A DNA stretch of 64,000 bases from Sporosarcina sp. PTS2304 (GTDB lineage Bacteria; Bacillota; Bacilli; Bacillales_A; Planococcaceae), in the NCBI RefSeq assembly GCF_003351785.1, contig NZ_CP031230.1, positions 1,178,001 through 1,242,000 on the forward strand, read 5' to 3'. The notes below the pieces were generated by a model that made no database searches, was not told the DNA's origin, and saw only the letters and a list, made by a program, of their open reading frames with translations. A program made the translations under genes and the position numbers. Below, one piece after another: positions 23,766-35,061 of the stretch (positions within the stretch are counted from its first letter, which is position 1; every line of letters begins with the position of its first letter).

Positions 23766-24533
23766 TTATTTGGCATCATTAACACGTTCGACTGGAATAT
23801 CAGCCACTATATCATTTAATACCCAACTGGCGAGAATTAAACCAGCGACCGATGGACAAAATGCGTTTGAAGCAGGTGGCATTTTCGCTTTTCGAATCGC
23901 CGCATCGGGATTTCCTACTGTTCCAACAACATCTTCCCGTACGACGATCGGGCTTTCATCGGAGAATACAACAGGTACTCCCTTTGGAATGCCAAGTTTG
24001 CGCAAACGCAGACGCATTACTTTAGCAAGTGGATCTGTATGCGTTTTAGAAATATCGGCAATTTGAAAACGGGTCGGATCAGTTTTATTGGCAGCTCCCA
24101 TGCTTGAAATTACTTTGACTCCACGTTCTAAACATTGCTGAATCAAGTGAATTTTAAAACTGATCGTATCCGATGCATCAATAACATAATCGGGCTTGTA
24201 CGAAAAAAATTCTTCTGCTGTTTCTTCTGTGTAAAACATATGTAGATCAATTACTTCACATTCGGGATTAATATCCGCGATACGTTCTTTCATGACAGCT
24301 GATTTAGATTGACCTACTGTTGAAAGGTATGCCATTAATTGGCGATTAATATTAGTAATATCGATTGTGTCTTTATCGACTAAAATAATCCGACCGATAC
24401 CGGTACGAGCACAAGCTTCTGCTGCAAAAGAGCCGACCCCTCCGACGCCTAAAATCGCGACTGTCTTCCCTTTCATTCGCTCGACGCCTTCTACTCCTAT
24501 AGATAATTCATTTCTTGAAAATTGATGTAACAT
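23766..24533 (-). CDS. tcdA: tRNA threonylcarbamoyladenosine dehydratase
   Basis: A 255-residue E1-like ATP-dependent enzyme that cyclises t6A37 of tRNA to ct6A. It begins MLHQFSRNELSIG, like B. subtilis YrvM. Motifs: GVGGVGSFAAEACARTG (ATP-binding glycine loop), VDKDTIDITNINRQ (adenylation Arg), and a C-terminal FCPSVAGLILASWVLND. The start at 24533 is supported by AAAGGATGG and by the family N-terminus; longer upstream starts are not. It lies downstream of aspS and 6S RNA as in Bacillus, where yrvM is next to aspS. Confidence 0.9.
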   Translation of the reverse strand: MLHQFSRNELSIGVEGVERMKGKTVAILGVGGVGSFAAEACARTGIGRIILVDKDTIDITNINRQLMAYLSTVGQSKSAVMKERIADINPECEVIDLHMFYTEETAEEFFSYKPDYVIDASDTISFKIHLIQQCLERGVKVISSMGAANKTDPTRFQIADISKTHTDPLAKVMRLRLRKLGIPKGVPVVFSDESPIVVREDVVGTVGNPDAAIRKAKMPPASNAFCPSVAGLILASWVLNDIVADIPVERVNDAK

Positions 24534-24607
24534 ACCATCCATCCTTTGTTGTCGTTTAGTTTTAATTATAAAGGAAATTTTCATTGAGCGCACCTTTGTC
24601 GGTCAGG

Positions 24608-24895
24608 ATTCCAACGCCTGTCGAGTCTATACGGCGCATGCCACTTTTGGTTTCGGCTAGTGGCATGCGCCAGACTCTCGGGTCGTTTCATCTTGGCAGT
24701 AAAGGCAAAGAACGCCTTTATTGCCAAGATTCCAACGCCTGTCGAGTCTATACGGCGCATGCCACTTTTGGTTTCGGCTAGTGGCATGCGCCAGACTCTC
24801 GGGTCGTTTCATCTTGGCAGTAAAGGCAAAGAACGCCTTTATTGCCAAGATTCCAACGCCTGTCGAGTCTATACGGCGCATGCCACTTTTGGTTT
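24608..24895 (+). repeat. Perfect 121-bp tandem repeat (2.4 copies) with two internal palindromes
   Basis: Two full copies (24608-24728, 24729-24849) and a 46-bp partial copy (24850-24895) appear identical. Each unit has two hairpins: one with the 12-bp arm GGCGCATGCCAC/GTGGCATGCGCC flanked by AGTCT/AGACT, and one with CTTGGCA-TAAAGGC/GCCTTTA-TGCCAAG. The array is between the terminator of 6S RNA and tcdA. Open frames through it are by-products of the 121-bp period and of the palindromes. Confidence 0.95.
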
Positions 24896-24904
24896 AATAA
24901 AGTC

Positions 24905-24938
24905 TAAAAAACCTTCTCGCTATAGTTGCGAGAAGGTT
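24905..24938 (-). terminator. Terminator downstream of 6S RNA
   Basis: An 11-bp stem AACCTTCTCGC/GCGAGAAGGTT followed on the minus strand by TTTTTT, 18 bp from the 3' part of the 6S RNA and 10 bp before the 121-bp repeat. Confidence 0.85.
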
Positions 24939-24955
24939 TGGAAGTTTGATAGAAA

Positions 24956-25136
24956 GTAAAATCCCGACTGTGCCGTCTTTGAATATCGCTTTGAACCCGC
25001 TAAAAGCAGGTGGGTGTCCTATATAACACTTTTGACGTCCCGGTTAAAGGCATGCCAGCTGGGTTATAACTCAGACTCCCGACGATTTGATGTTGGGTCA
25101 ATGCTAATTTACAAATGACGAACACCTCAGGACTTT
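24956..25136 (-). ncRNA. ssrS: 6S RNA (RNA polymerase regulator)
   Basis: Read on the minus strand, it starts AAAAGTCCTGAGGTGTTCG, very like the 5' end of B. subtilis 6S-1 (AAGUCCUGAUGUGUU...), and ends GTCGGGATTTT, which closes the terminal stem (AAAA-UCC with GGGAUUUU). The centre is GC-richer and imperfectly paired, as needed to mimic an open promoter for sigma-A holoenzyme. Its position, between aspS and tcdA (yrvM), is that of bsrA in Bacillus. Exact ends are estimated to within about 5 nt. Confidence 0.82.
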
Positions 25137-25212
25137 TACTATCTTTATCTTATCACATGCTATTTTATAATTCAATCAATTTGAATAAAGTGTTTGAAAA
25201 ATGGTTGGTTCC

Positions 25213-26982
25213 TCACTTTTTAACAGGTTCAGCTACCACTTTTATACCAAGTTCTTTTAACTGCGCTTCGTCAACTATGCTCGGAGCCTCGGTTAATAAG
25301 TCGCTTGCACTAGCCGTTTTCGGGAATGCAATAGTATCGCGCAAGTTAGTAGATCCTGCAAGTAACATCACGATGCGGTCTAGTCCAAATGCGATTCCGC
25401 CGTGTGGAGGTGTTCCATATTCGAATGCATCTAATAAAAATCCGAATTGCTCGCGTGCCTGTTCTTCTGTAAATCCAAGAGCCTTGAACATAGCTTCTTG
25501 AACTTCCCGTTGATAAATCCGCAATGATCCGCCACCTAGTTCATACCCGTTCAATACTAAGTCATACGCTTGTGCTTTTACTTTTTCTGGATTCTCAGTC
25601 AATTGCTTTACGTCTGCAGGCATCGTGAATGGATGGTGGGCTGCGTAATAACGGCCGTCTTCTTCATCGTATTCGAATAAAGGCCATTCAGTAACCCACA
25701 AGAAGTTGTATTGAGACTGATCGATTAGCTCAAGGTCTTTGCCTAGTTTCAAACGCAATGCGCCTAATGAGTCTGCAACAACAGATTTCTTATCTGCTCC
25801 AAAGAGGAATAAATCTCCTGTTTCCCCTTGTCCTGCTGCTTTTAATGCTTCTCCGATTTCTCCGTCGAAAAATTTAGCGATTGGACCGTTGAATCCGTCT
25901 TCTGTTACTTTTAACCAAGCCAGCCCTTTAGCACCGTACACTTTCGCAAATTCACCAAGTGCATCGATGTCTTTACGTGAATACTTTTCTGCAGCACCTT
26001 TTACATTGATCAACTTAACTTGACCGCCTGTTTCCACTGCACCTGTGAATACTTTGAATGAAGAATCTTTTACAATGTCCGAGACGTCTGTTAATTCCAT
26101 ACCGAAACGTGTATCCGGCTTATCGGAACCAAAACGGCTCATCGCTTCATCGTATGGGAGACGCTTGAACGGCGCTTCGATATCCACACCTTTAACATCT
26201 TTCATTACTTTTTGAATTAAACGTTCATTGAGTTCCAAAATATCTTCAATTGACATGAAACTCATTTCCATATCGATTTGTGTGAATTCCGGCTGGCGGT
26301 CTGCACGTAAATCCTCATCACGGAAACAGCGGGCAATTTGGTAATAGCGGTCGAAACCAGATACCATCAATAGTTGTTTAAATAGTTGCGGTGACTGTGG
26401 CAATGCATAAAATTCCCCTTCATGCACACGGCTTGGCACTAAATAGTCACGTGCGCCTTCAGGTGTAGATTTCGTAAGAATCGGTGTTTCAACTTCTAAG
26501 AACCCTTCATCGTCTAAAAAGTTCCGTACGGTTTTTGTAATGTCTGAGCGCATCTTGAACACTTTCGCCAGTTCCGGACGTCGCAGATCCAAGTAACGGT
26601 ATTTCAAACGCGTTTCTTCGTTGACGTCTGTATCGTCTTCAATTGTGAATGGCGGGTTTTTCGACTCATTAATAATTGTTAATTCGACGACTTGTACTTC
26701 GATTGCACCTGTTGAGATGTTAGGATTTTTTGTGCGTTCTTCGCGTTCAATAACGAGGCCTTTCACTTCAATTACGTATTCATTACGCAATGTTTCTGCG
26801 ATTTCTAAAGCTTCTTTAGAAATATTAGGATTGAAAACCGTTTGTACGATTCCTGCACGGTCTCTGACATCGATAAATATCAGTCCTCCAAGATCACGGC
26901 GTTTTTGTACCCATCCTTGAAGAGTTACTTCTTGGCCAATTTGCTGTTCAGTTAAGTTTCCACAGTAATGTGTGCGTTGCAT
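25213..26982 (-). CDS. aspS: Aspartyl-tRNA synthetase
   Basis: A 589-residue class II synthetase, the bacterial long form: N-terminal OB-fold ([24 protein letters not shown]), motif 2 region [23 protein letters not shown], the GAD insertion domain around residues 290-420, and motif 3 [15 protein letters not shown]. It charges tRNA-Asp. It is 51 bp downstream of hisS and probably in one operon under the hisS T-box. Confidence 0.96.
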   Translation of the reverse strand: MQRTHYCGNLTEQQIGQEVTLQGWVQKRRDLGGLIFIDVRDRAGIVQTVFNPNISKEALEIAETLRNEYVIEVKGLVIEREERTKNPNISTGAIEVQVVELTIINESKNPPFTIEDDTDVNEETRLKYRYLDLRRPELAKVFKMRSDITKTVRNFLDDEGFLEVETPILTKSTPEGARDYLVPSRVHEGEFYALPQSPQLFKQLLMVSGFDRYYQIARCFRDEDLRADRQPEFTQIDMEMSFMSIEDILELNERLIQKVMKDVKGVDIEAPFKRLPYDEAMSRFGSDKPDTRFGMELTDVSDIVKDSSFKVFTGAVETGGQVKLINVKGAAEKYSRKDIDALGEFAKVYGAKGLAWLKVTEDGFNGPIAKFFDGEIGEALKAAGQGETGDLFLFGADKKSVVADSLGALRLKLGKDLELIDQSQYNFLWVTEWPLFEYDEEDGRYYAAHHPFTMPADVKQLTENPEKVKAQAYDLVLNGYELGGGSLRIYQREVQEAMFKALGFTEEQAREQFGFLLDAFEYGTPPHGGIAFGLDRIVMLLAGSTNLRDTIAFPKTASASDLLTEAPSIVDEAQLKELGIKVVAEPVKK

Positions 26983-27033
26983 AGTGGTTGCACTACCTTT
27001 CTTTAAGTTACTCGTATAGTAAATTCAATCTTT

Positions 27034-28293
27034 TTATTTTAGCTCGTCGAATAGTTCATCTATTGACACTTTCTTTTGCTGTCCCGCTGTCATATCTTTT
27101 AGCTGAACTACATTTTCCAACACTTCTTCTTCGCCAATAACGACGACGTAATTCGCTTGCAGACGATCAGCAGATTTCATTTGTGCTTTAATTTTACGAT
27201 TCATATAATCCATTTCACTGCGCAGTCCGTTTTCTCTCAGTTTGCCGAGTAGTTCGAACCCTTTCGCGCGTGCTTGATCACCCAGTGTCACCAAATATAC
27301 GTCTAACGATGGTTCGTCTGTCCACGCTTTATCTTCTGCTTCAAGTGCAAGCAAGAGACGTTCAATACTGAGCGCAAAGCCGATACCAGGTGCAGCAGGT
27401 CCACCGATTTCTTCCGTTAGTCCGTTATAGCGTCCACCGCCGCAAAGTGTGGTAATGGCACCAAAGCCTTTGGACGTACTCATAATTTCAAAAGCTGTAT
27501 GATTATAATAGTCCAGACCACGTACAAGATTTGGATCATATTCATACTCGATTCCTGCTAGGTCTAAATAGTGCTTCACTTTTTCAAAATAGGCGGAGGA
27601 TTCTTCATTGAGGAAGTCTGCTAATGAAGGAGCCGCTTTCATCAACGGATGCTCTCGATCCACTTTACAGTCCAAAATACGTAAAGGGTTTTTCTCTAAA
27701 CGATTTTGACAATCTGAACAGAACTCCTCGATATTCGGACTAAAGTGTGCAACGAGTGCATCACGGTGAGCCGTACGGGATTCTTTATCTCCAAGTGAAT
27801 TCAACACTAACTTCACATCAGATAAACCCGAACGTTTGTAAATAGTCATCGCAAGTTCAATGACTTCCGCATCAATTGCAGGATCGTCACTGCCGATAGC
27901 TTCTACACCGAATTGAACGAATTGACGGTAACGGCCTGCTTGTTGACGCTCATAGCGGAACATCGGACCAGTATAATACAATTTTACCGGTTGATCTGCA
28001 TAGCCGAACATTTTATTTTCAACGAATGAACGGACAACGGGCGCTGTTCCTTCCGGGCGCAATGTCATCGAACGATCGCCACGGTCGGTGAATGTGTACA
28101 TTTCTTTTTGCACGATATCCGTCGTATCACCGACTGTGCGTTGGAATAGTTCAGTTTGCTCAAAAATAGGTGTGCGGATTTCTTTATAGTTGTAGACATC
28201 GCAAATCGAACGAGCGATTTTTTCAATGCGTTGCCACTTCCAAGATGCATCAGGTAAAATATCCTGTGTTCCGCGGGGGACTTTAAAGTTCAT
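27034..28293 (-). CDS. hisS: Histidyl-tRNA synthetase
   Basis: A 419-residue class II synthetase: start [14 protein letters not shown], motif 2 [29 protein letters not shown], histidine loops [13 protein letters not shown] and [14 protein letters not shown], and a C-terminal anticodon-binding domain. The start at 28293 follows AAAGGAG; the frame is open 39 codons upstream but that stretch lies in the T-box terminator. It is the first gene of hisS-aspS. Confidence 0.96.
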   Translation of the reverse strand: MNFKVPRGTQDILPDASWKWQRIEKIARSICDVYNYKEIRTPIFEQTELFQRTVGDTTDIVQKEMYTFTDRGDRSMTLRPEGTAPVVRSFVENKMFGYADQPVKLYYTGPMFRYERQQAGRYRQFVQFGVEAIGSDDPAIDAEVIELAMTIYKRSGLSDVKLVLNSLGDKESRTAHRDALVAHFSPNIEEFCSDCQNRLEKNPLRILDCKVDREHPLMKAAPSLADFLNEESSAYFEKVKHYLDLAGIEYEYDPNLVRGLDYYNHTAFEIMSTSKGFGAITTLCGGGRYNGLTEEIGGPAAPGIGFALSIERLLLALEAEDKAWTDEPSLDVYLVTLGDQARAKGFELLGKLRENGLRSEMDYMNRKIKAQMKSADRLQANYVVVIGEEEVLENVVQLKDMTAGQQKKVSIDELFDELK

Positions 28294-28338
28294 AAATAAG
28301 ACTCCTTTCATTGTATGAGGGGGATACTTGGAAAACAT

Positions 28339-28597
28339 AAAAAAACTCCCGTCCCTAAAAAAACTAGGGACGAGAGCTTGTAGCTTCCGCGGTTCCACCC
28401 AAATTGACACATTACGTGCCCACTCGAATCCGGATAACGGCCGGTTCCGTCCATGCCTACTAGTTTCAACATGAATCCTCCATGGTGTTATTCACTTTGT
28501 CGTTCTGTCAGGGAATTTCAGCCACGTCCCCTGTTCTCTTTCCAGCCATATGCAAAGTTATTTTCCATATCAACGGTACAATTATTTATTCGATTAG
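28339..28597 (-). promoter_or_regulatory. T-box riboswitch leader of hisS-aspS
   Basis: The T-box core GGGTGGAACCGCGG lies at 28400-28387, followed by a terminator (28376-28346, stem CTCTCGTCCCT/AGGGACGGGAG type, then seven T). Stem I is closed by ACUUUG/CAAAGU, and a candidate specifier GAC (Asp) is at 28501-28499 in the context GAACGACAAAG. Uncharged tRNA would favour the antiterminator and allow hisS-aspS transcription. The Asp specifier is my reading, not a computed fold. Confidence 0.88.
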
Positions 28598-28602
28598 TCT
28601 CT

Positions 28603-28631
28603 ATGTTAGTCGTAAGCACCCGACCTGTCAA
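28603..28631 (-). promoter_or_regulatory. Sigma-A promoter of hisS-aspS
   Basis: TTGACA at 28631-28626, a 17-nt spacer and TAACAT at 28608-28603; transcription would begin near 28596, just before the T-box. Confidence 0.75.
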
Positions 28632-28648
28632 CTTTTTTAGCGAATATA

Positions 28649-29089
28649 TTACTTTGATTCAATAAGCAATGTGACGGGGCCGTCATTCGTAAGCTGAACG
28701 TCCATCATCGCACCGAACGTCCCTGTTTCTACTACTAATCCGTGCGCACGAAGCTGTTCATTGAAGTGTTGCCAAAGTGGCTCCGCGTGTTCAGGCCTAG
28801 CCGCTTCAATAAAACTTGGGCGTCTGCCTTTTTGAACATTGCCGTACAGCGTAAACTGGGAAACGGACAAAATTGCACCATCGACCTCGTCGATCGAGCG
28901 ATTCATCTTGCCCTCTTCATCTTCATAAATTCGAAGACCCGCAATTTTTTTTGCTATATACTCCGCATCTGCTTCCCTATCTTCGTGCGTGATTCCAACT
29001 AATAATACATAGCCTGTGTCAATAGAGCCAACGATTTCCTCATCGACTGTTACAGACGCATGTTTTGCCCGCTGTAAAAGTACCCGCAT
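28649..29089 (-). CDS. dtd: D-aminoacyl-tRNA deacylase
   Basis: A 146-residue protein that hydrolyses D-aminoacyl- and glycyl-tRNA-Ala mischarged products. It shows the DTD signatures [10 protein letters not shown] (SQFTL) and QLTNDGPVT (NDGPVT; the family has NxGPVT), and the N-terminus [15 protein letters not shown]. It lies 14 bp downstream of relA, the usual Bacillus order relA-dtd. Confidence 0.94.
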   Translation of the reverse strand: MRVLLQRAKHASVTVDEEIVGSIDTGYVLLVGITHEDREADAEYIAKKIAGLRIYEDEEGKMNRSIDEVDGAILSVSQFTLYGNVQKGRRPSFIEAARPEHAEPLWQHFNEQLRAHGLVVETGTFGAMMDVQLTNDGPVTLLIESK

Positions 29090-29103
29090 GTCAGCTCCCC
29101 CTT

Positions 29104-31302
29104 TTAATTCATTACACGCTCTACAGAATAGATATCTTTAATTTGTTTGATTTTATCAACTGTTCGCTGTAAATGTGTAATATTTTGAATTTTGATGGAC
29201 ATATGAATATGTGCAATATCGTCTTTATCGGCTTTTCCGCTCACTGCAATAATCGGTGTGTTCATTTCGGCTACGACCATCATGACTTCGTTTAGTAAAC
29301 CTTGTCGATCGAATGCAGAAATTTCGATATCCACTTGGAATTCCTTCCGGGTATCATCGTCCTGTAATGCCCATTTCACATCAATCATTCGTTCCTGATG
29401 TTCTGGATCAGCCAAAACATTCGGACAATCCGTGCGGTGAACAGAAACGCCACGTCCTCGAGTTATAAAACCGATAATTTCGTCGCCTGGCACCGGATTA
29501 CAACATTTTGAAATACGTATGAGCATATTGTCAATGTCTTTTACTATTACACCGGATTCTGTCTGCTTCGTCGGTTGCGGAGTTTTCATATCAGAAACAA
29601 TTTTATCAATCGTTTCTTTCTTTTCGCGTTCTTTCCGCATCCGCTCTGCTAAACGGTTCACTACTTGCTGGGCAGTAATTCCGCCCGACCCAACCGCAGC
29701 ATACATATCTTCTTCTGACGCAAAACTGAATTTATCAATTGTCCGTTGTATATTATCATGGCTTAACGTTTCTTTGGCATCGTATTCCTGTGACTTCAAT
29801 TCGCGTTCTACCATTTCACTGCCTTTGTCAATATTTTCATCGCGCAGTTGCTTTTTAAAATATTGGCGGATTTTATTTTTCGCTTGCGATGTATGCGCCA
29901 GTTTTAACCAATCCCGGCTCGGGCCGAATGATTGCTTGGATGTAAGTATTTCTACGATATCACCGGTAGAAAGCGGTGAATCAAGCGGTACGATTTTCCC
30001 ATTCACTTTCGCGCCAGTCGTCCGGTTTCCTACTTCTGAATGTACACGATAGGCAAAGTCGATTGGCACAGAACCTGTCGGCAATTCCACTACATCTCCA
30101 TCCGGTGTAAACACATAGACCATATCAGAGAATAAATCAAATTTCAACGACTCCATAAATTCCTGCGCATTGGAAGACTCGTTTTGAATTTCCAATATTT
30201 CACGGAACCACGTCAGTTTCGAGTCAATATCGTTCGAAGTATTCGCCGTGGTCTTGCCTTCTTTATACGCCCAGTGTGCAGCTACACCGAACTCAGAGAT
30301 TCGATGCATTTCTTCTGTACGGATTTGCACTTCTAGCGGATCTCCAGCCGGTCCTACTACTGTTGTATGAATCGATTGATAAAGATTTTGCTTCGGCATG
30401 GCAATATAATCTTTAAAACGGCCAGGCATCGGTTTCCATAATGTATGAATAATTCCGAGCGCCGCATAGCAGTCTTTAATACTCTTAACGACAATTCGGA
30501 CCGCCAGCAAGTCGTAGATTTCCGTAAACTCTTTTTTTTGAATGACCATTTTTTGATAAATGGAATACAAGTGCTTAGGACGGCCGTGTATTTCAGCTTC
30601 TATCCCCATATTATCAAGCTCTACGCGCATTTGGCTCATGACATCTTTCAAATACTGTTCACGTTCTGTACGCTTTTGCTTCATTAAATTAACGATTCGG
30701 TAATATTGCTGTGGGTTGGAGTAACGTAGTGCGATATCCTCTAGTTCCCATTTGATCGTGGAGATTCCCAGTCGATGCGCTAACGGAGAAAATATTTCCA
30801 ATGTTTCTTCTGATACGCGTCGTTGCTTCGCTGCGGGCACATGTTTCAAAGTTCGCATATTATGAAGGCGATCCGCTAGTTTGATCAAGATGACACGGAT
30901 ATCTTGCGCCATCGCGATAAACATTTTACGGTGATTTTCCGCCTGCTTTTCTTCGTTCGATCTAAATTTCAGTTTATCCAATTTGGTGACGCCATCTACA
31001 AGCATCGCCACTTCTTCACCAAACTCACGAATAATGTCTTCGCGACTCACTTCTGTATCTTCGACGACATCATGCAAGAAGCCGGCTGCGACTGTTTCAG
31101 GATCCATTTGAAGTTCTGCTAAAATACCAGCCACTTGGATCGGATGGTTGATATACGGTTCACCTGAACTTCTAAACTGACCCTCATGGGAAGCTTTCGC
31201 AACGACAAATGCTTTCTTGATAAAATCGACATGTTCTTCGTTCATGTACTTGGCGACAAGCTCAAATATATCTTGTTCCGTCAGGTCTTGATTCTTCGCC
31301 AT
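29104..31302 (-). CDS. relA: Bifunctional (p)ppGpp synthetase/hydrolase
   Basis: A 732-residue Rel protein. HD hydrolase domain: [19 protein letters not shown] and [10 protein letters not shown] (HDxxED); synthetase domain: [13 protein letters not shown] and the G-loop region with YRYIH-like [24 protein letters not shown]; then TGS ([25 protein letters not shown]), a zinc-finger/helical region with [10 protein letters not shown] and HRTDCPN, and a C-terminal ACT domain. It makes and breaks the stringent alarmone. It is in the Bacillus order apt-relA-dtd. Confidence 0.96.
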   Translation of the reverse strand: MAKNQDLTEQDIFELVAKYMNEEHVDFIKKAFVVAKASHEGQFRSSGEPYINHPIQVAGILAELQMDPETVAAGFLHDVVEDTEVSREDIIREFGEEVAMLVDGVTKLDKLKFRSNEEKQAENHRKMFIAMAQDIRVILIKLADRLHNMRTLKHVPAAKQRRVSEETLEIFSPLAHRLGISTIKWELEDIALRYSNPQQYYRIVNLMKQKRTEREQYLKDVMSQMRVELDNMGIEAEIHGRPKHLYSIYQKMVIQKKEFTEIYDLLAVRIVVKSIKDCYAALGIIHTLWKPMPGRFKDYIAMPKQNLYQSIHTTVVGPAGDPLEVQIRTEEMHRISEFGVAAHWAYKEGKTTANTSNDIDSKLTWFREILEIQNESSNAQEFMESLKFDLFSDMVYVFTPDGDVVELPTGSVPIDFAYRVHSEVGNRTTGAKVNGKIVPLDSPLSTGDIVEILTSKQSFGPSRDWLKLAHTSQAKNKIRQYFKKQLRDENIDKGSEMVERELKSQEYDAKETLSHDNIQRTIDKFSFASEEDMYAAVGSGGITAQQVVNRLAERMRKEREKKETIDKIVSDMKTPQPTKQTESGVIVKDIDNMLIRISKCCNPVPGDEIIGFITRGRGVSVHRTDCPNVLADPEHQERMIDVKWALQDDDTRKEFQVDIEISAFDRQGLLNEVMMVVAEMNTPIIAVSGKADKDDIAHIHMSIKIQNITHLQRTVDKIKQIKDIYSVERVMN

Positions 31303-31449
31303 ACTTTTACCCCTTTCAACCTATTCCGAAATATTCAGATAAATATTTTTCCTATTATATGTATACTATCACCTATATGTAAAGCATATCAAACGCAAAG
31401 CCTATCGTATATAGCAAGAATCCTCCGCATTATGCGAAGGATTCTGTCA

Positions 31450-31962
31450 TCAATAAGTAATTAACGCACGGATATCATGATTCTTTAACTTCTCACGTCC
31501 ATTTAAGTATGTAAGCTCAATTAAAAATGCACAACCTACTACTACTCCGCCAAGTTTTTCAACTAGCTCTACTGTAGCACCGACCGTTCCGCCCGTAGCA
31601 AGTAAATCATCGACAATTAATACGCGTTGTCCCGGTTTAATCGCATCTTTGTGAATAGTTAACTCATCTTGTCCATACTCTAAATCGTAAAAAACTGAAA
31701 TCGTTTCACGAGGTAATTTTCCTGGTTTACGAATAGGAGCAAATCCAACTTGAAGCGCATAGGCCACTGGACAACCGATGATAAATCCACGCGCTTCGGG
31801 ACCGACAATAATATCGACGTCCAAGTCTTTCGCGTATTCGACGATTTGATCTGTCGCATATTTATACGCTTCTCCATTATCCATAATAGTTGTAATATCT
31901 TTAAAACTAACACCTGGTTTTGGATAGTCATCCACAATCGTTACAAAGTTCTTTAAATCCAC
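31450..31962 (-). CDS. apt: Adenine phosphoribosyltransferase
   Basis: A 170-residue enzyme that converts adenine and PRPP to AMP. The PRPP-binding motif is [13 protein letters not shown]; the N-terminal [13 protein letters not shown] and the VGPEARGFI segment are typical. It starts 2 bp after the recJ stop. An inverted repeat AGAATCCT/AGGATTCT at 31417-31445 downstream may be a weak terminator. Confidence 0.95.
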   Translation of the reverse strand: MDLKNFVTIVDDYPKPGVSFKDITTIMDNGEAYKYATDQIVEYAKDLDVDIIVGPEARGFIIGCPVAYALQVGFAPIRKPGKLPRETISVFYDLEYGQDELTIHKDAIKPGQRVLIVDDLLATGGTVGATVELVEKLGGVVVGCAFLIELTYLNGREKLKNHDIRALITY

Positions 31963-31964
31963 AG

Positions 31965-34307
31965 TTATTCCTCCTCAACAGCATCGATCGTCCGTAAAGA
32001 GTTAAATACATTCTTCAAGTCCTGATAAGGTGCATAAAGAAGCAACTCTTCTAATTTTATTTGCTGTTGGCGTTTTTTATATGACGGCGCTTCCGCTAAA
32101 TCCCGCTTTTCTGCAGAGTCTAGCATCGTAACCTCACCATTCTCTAGTGTAACAAATTCTAGCTCATAAAACACTTTTGTCATGAATTTAATCATGTCTT
32201 TTTTCCAACCTTTATGTTTTGAAAGAACATCTAGTTGATTTTGTATGTCAAAATGCCCACGCTGCTTTAAAAAACTATAATACCACCCAAACTGTTTTCG
32301 GTCTGGCATTTTTTCGAAATACATCGAATCATGTACATATAAATGCAAATACATTCGATCCGGCTGAGTCGCTCGGATCACATATTCGAGTTGGTCTTGG
32401 TCTGGTGGCATATCTAGTAGCACAATAGAAGCTGAAAGAGCCAATTCGTCTTTGCCTGCGAGCACTATCGAAAATCCATTCAGAAAAGGAGCGAAATGTT
32501 GCATAGCTTGTTCTGTAAATGCGATGAACATAGATTTGTCAGGAATCATCGGCAACCATCTTGCTGGATCACGTACCCCGCGATAATCAAATAATTGCCA
32601 CTCGTCACACTTCACATCCTCGACGAGCAACTGCGCTTTCTTGCGGCCATTCCATTCATTGATCTGCAAATCGCCTGTCAAACTCAATTTACTTTGAGGC
32701 GCCATTTCATCTGCAAGCGCTCCGGCACCAAAATAAATGGCATCTAATCGCTCGTCCCCATCACCAAGTTCTAATTTCAAATGATCTTTAGACGCTCCAA
32801 TTTTTCGCGTGGAAATGGTATCCAACTGTTCTAATAGAAAGACAGGTTTCGGGAATCCCATACCGAACGGCCGAATCATTTCTAGCGCTTCTATCGATGC
32901 AATATCGATTTCATCCAGTGTCAGGGGCACATCGATTGACAGCTTCGGTTGCAGTAAGTCTTCAGTTAACACTTCTTTCGCCTGTTCATTCAATTGAGTA
33001 CGTAATAGTTCAACATCTTCAATTTTCAACGACATCCCCGCAGCCATTTCATGACCACCGAAATGCGGCAAAATATCTTTGTTCTTTGATAGTTCTTTAA
33101 ACAAATCGAATCCTTCAATACTACGCGCAGACCCTTTCGCAATACCCGTTTCTTGATCGACCGATAAAATAATCGATGGACGATAATACTTCTCCGTTAA
33201 ACGAGAAGCGACGATTCCAACGACTCCCGGATTCCAGTCTTCTCCGTCAATGACGAATACTAGTGGAATATTATCACCATAGCGTATAACTACTTGCTCT
33301 TCTGCTTCTTTCGCAATTTCTTTCACTAATTCTTGCCGTTCTTTATTCAATTCATTCAATGCTTCTGCAATACCAAGAGCTTGCTGATCATCTTCTGATT
33401 TCAATAAATGAACAGCAGGATCTGCATCTCCTAAACGTCCTGGCGCATTCAGACGAGGACCAATTGTGAAGCCGATCGTCTCTTCAGTCAACATCGCTTG
33501 TTCATGCCCGCTCACTTGCATCAAAGCACGAATCGCCGGACGTTTGGAGCGACGCAATCTACGAATTCCTTCTTTCACCATGTAGCGATTTTCGTCTCGC
33601 AGTGGAACTAAGTCGGCTACCGTTCCAATCGCCACAAACTCGAGTAAATCTAGTGGCGGCTCCCCAAGTAATGCAGTAGCTAACTTAAATGCCACCCCTA
33701 CACCTGCCAGTTCGCCAAACGGATACTGACCTTGCGGATGACGCGGATGAATTACCGCATCTGCTGCTGGTAGTTCTTCTCCCATTTCATGGTGATCGGT
33801 CACAATAACACTCATCCCGAGCGATCTCGCAAATGTTACTTCTTCCAATCCTGAAATTCCGTTATCTACTGTAATCAACAATTCCGTTCCTTCTGAATGC
33901 AGTTGAGCAAAATAGTCTTTATTTGGTCCATAACCATGATCAAAACGATTCGGAATCGCAAAATTCACCTTCGCTTGTAGTCGCTCCAGTGCGGTAGTGA
34001 GTACGGTCACGCTAGTAACACCATCACCATCATAATCACCATATATTGTAATTTGCTGCTGATCTGCGATTGCTTGTTTAATTAATTCAACAGTGGTGTC
34101 CATTCCATATAATAAAAAAGGATCATGCAAATTGGATTCATCCATCTCTAAGTAAGCTGTCGCTCGTTCACTCGTTGTCACGCCACGCGCTACAAGAATC
34201 TTTGCAATCATTGTAGAAATCTTCAAATCCCGAGTGAGCTGTGCCACGATTTGTTCATCGGGACGCTCAATTTGCCATCTTTTTTTCGATTGTATCAATA
34301 CTCTCAC
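31965..34307 (-). CDS. recJ: Single-stranded-DNA-specific exonuclease RecJ
   Basis: A 780-residue 5'-3' ssDNA exonuclease of the DHH family: [31 protein letters not shown], then the DHHA1 domain with [12 protein letters not shown] and an OB-fold. A C-terminal extension of about 220 residues is as in Bacillus RecJ. The listed start is GTG at 34307, but TTG at 34298 is better spaced from GAGG and may be the true one. Confidence 0.94.
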   Translation of the reverse strand: MRVLIQSKKRWQIERPDEQIVAQLTRDLKISTMIAKILVARGVTTSERATAYLEMDESNLHDPFLLYGMDTTVELIKQAIADQQQITIYGDYDGDGVTSVTVLTTALERLQAKVNFAIPNRFDHGYGPNKDYFAQLHSEGTELLITVDNGISGLEEVTFARSLGMSVIVTDHHEMGEELPAADAVIHPRHPQGQYPFGELAGVGVAFKLATALLGEPPLDLLEFVAIGTVADLVPLRDENRYMVKEGIRRLRRSKRPAIRALMQVSGHEQAMLTEETIGFTIGPRLNAPGRLGDADPAVHLLKSEDDQQALGIAEALNELNKERQELVKEIAKEAEEQVVIRYGDNIPLVFVIDGEDWNPGVVGIVASRLTEKYYRPSIILSVDQETGIAKGSARSIEGFDLFKELSKNKDILPHFGGHEMAAGMSLKIEDVELLRTQLNEQAKEVLTEDLLQPKLSIDVPLTLDEIDIASIEALEMIRPFGMGFPKPVFLLEQLDTISTRKIGASKDHLKLELGDGDERLDAIYFGAGALADEMAPQSKLSLTGDLQINEWNGRKKAQLLVEDVKCDEWQLFDYRGVRDPARWLPMIPDKSMFIAFTEQAMQHFAPFLNGFSIVLAGKDELALSASIVLLDMPPDQDQLEYVIRATQPDRMYLHLYVHDSMYFEKMPDRKQFGWYYSFLKQRGHFDIQNQLDVLSKHKGWKKDMIKFMTKVFYELEFVTLENGEVTMLDSAEKRDLAEAPSYKKRQQQIKLEELLLYAPYQDLKNVFNSLRTIDAVEEE

Positions 34308-34384
34308 ATCCTCTTCTAGTAGTATAGCGAATCGAGCGAGAGACGGAAAGTAAACGATATGAAATTGTATTGTGATTTTTTAAC

Positions 34385-34573
34385 GCTCGTGAGACATGAT
34401 GTATTGCTCATGGGATCTACTTAAGTGATCATAGAACACCCAACACCGATCATGGAAACCACCCATGCGCTCATAGAACACCCAACACCGATCATTGAAA
34501 CCACTCATGCGCTCATAGAACACCCAACACTGATCATGGAAACCACCCATGCGCTCATAGAACTCCTCCAAAA
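34385..34573 (+). repeat. Array C: nine 21-bp units of the TCATAGAA repeat family
   Basis: Units start at 34385, 34406, 34427, 34448, 34469, 34490, 34511, 34532 and 34553. The first two are degenerate (GCTCGTGAGA, GCTCATGGGA); the others have GATCATAGAA, GATCATGGAA, GATCATTGAA or GCTCATAGAA. Tails alternate between CACCCAACACC and ACCACCCATGC types. It lies between the terminator of the LapA-like gene and recJ. Confidence 0.94.
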
Positions 34574-34620
34574 TAAAAAAACAAGCCAAACGAGTAGTTT
34601 TTCCACTCGCTAAGCTTGTT
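34574..34620 (-). terminator. Terminator of the LapA-like gene
   Basis: A stem AACAAGC...CGAGT/ACTCG...GCTTGTT followed on the minus strand by six T, 5 bp after the stop; array C abuts it. Confidence 0.82.
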
Positions 34621-34625
34621 TTCGT

Positions 34626-34988
34626 TCAATATAGTTGCTCTGGTGGAATTACTTCCGCTTCCACTACAGGGATTCTGCCGTGCAATTCGTCCATTCGCTC
34701 TTCCATTTCTTGCATTTGCTGTCGTTGCGCGGTTACTTCTTGTTCTTTTATTTGCAATTGTTGCTCTAAGTCCTTGATGCGACGATTGCTACGGTAGGAT
34801 TTGTAAATAGCAAATAGACCACTGACTAACGCACCGAGTAAAGCGGAGCCGAGAATAATAAGGACGAGTGGAATCATTTCAGTGCTGATTAGAAAATTGA
34901 CGGGTACGGAATCTACATTGAAAACGGCAAATACCGCGATCAGTACAGCGAATAATAAGCCGAGTAATACTGTCCACTGGAATTTCAT
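34626..34988 (-). CDS. LapA domain membrane protein
   Basis: A 120-residue protein with two membrane spans (about 5-25 and 38-60) and a C-terminal coiled coil (RIKDLEQQLQIKEQEVTAQRQQMQEMEERMDEL...). This is the layout of the LapA (lipopolysaccharide assembly protein A domain) family, which in Gram-positives has an unknown role. The start is ATG 34988, with GGAGG 11 nt away; TTG 34994 is also possible. Confidence 0.78.
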   Translation of the reverse strand: MKFQWTVLLGLLFAVLIAVFAVFNVDSVPVNFLISTEMIPLVLIILGSALLGALVSGLFAIYKSYRSNRRIKDLEQQLQIKEQEVTAQRQQMQEMEERMDELHGRIPVVEAEVIPPEQLY

Positions 34989-35061
34989 GATCAATCATTC
35001 CTCCAATCAAAAAAATAGGATATACCGAAGTATACCCTGTTTTTCCTATGGTCCAAACGTC

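Noticed and set aside
24581..24959. Overlapping proteins in the 121-bp repeat
   Set aside because: Frames on both strands are by-products of the repeat (121 is not a multiple of 3, so they change frame from copy to copy) and of its palindromes.
28294..28410. N-terminal extension of HisS
   Set aside because: The in-frame extension lies in the T-box terminator and lacks an RBS; the family start [11 protein letters not shown] is at 28293.
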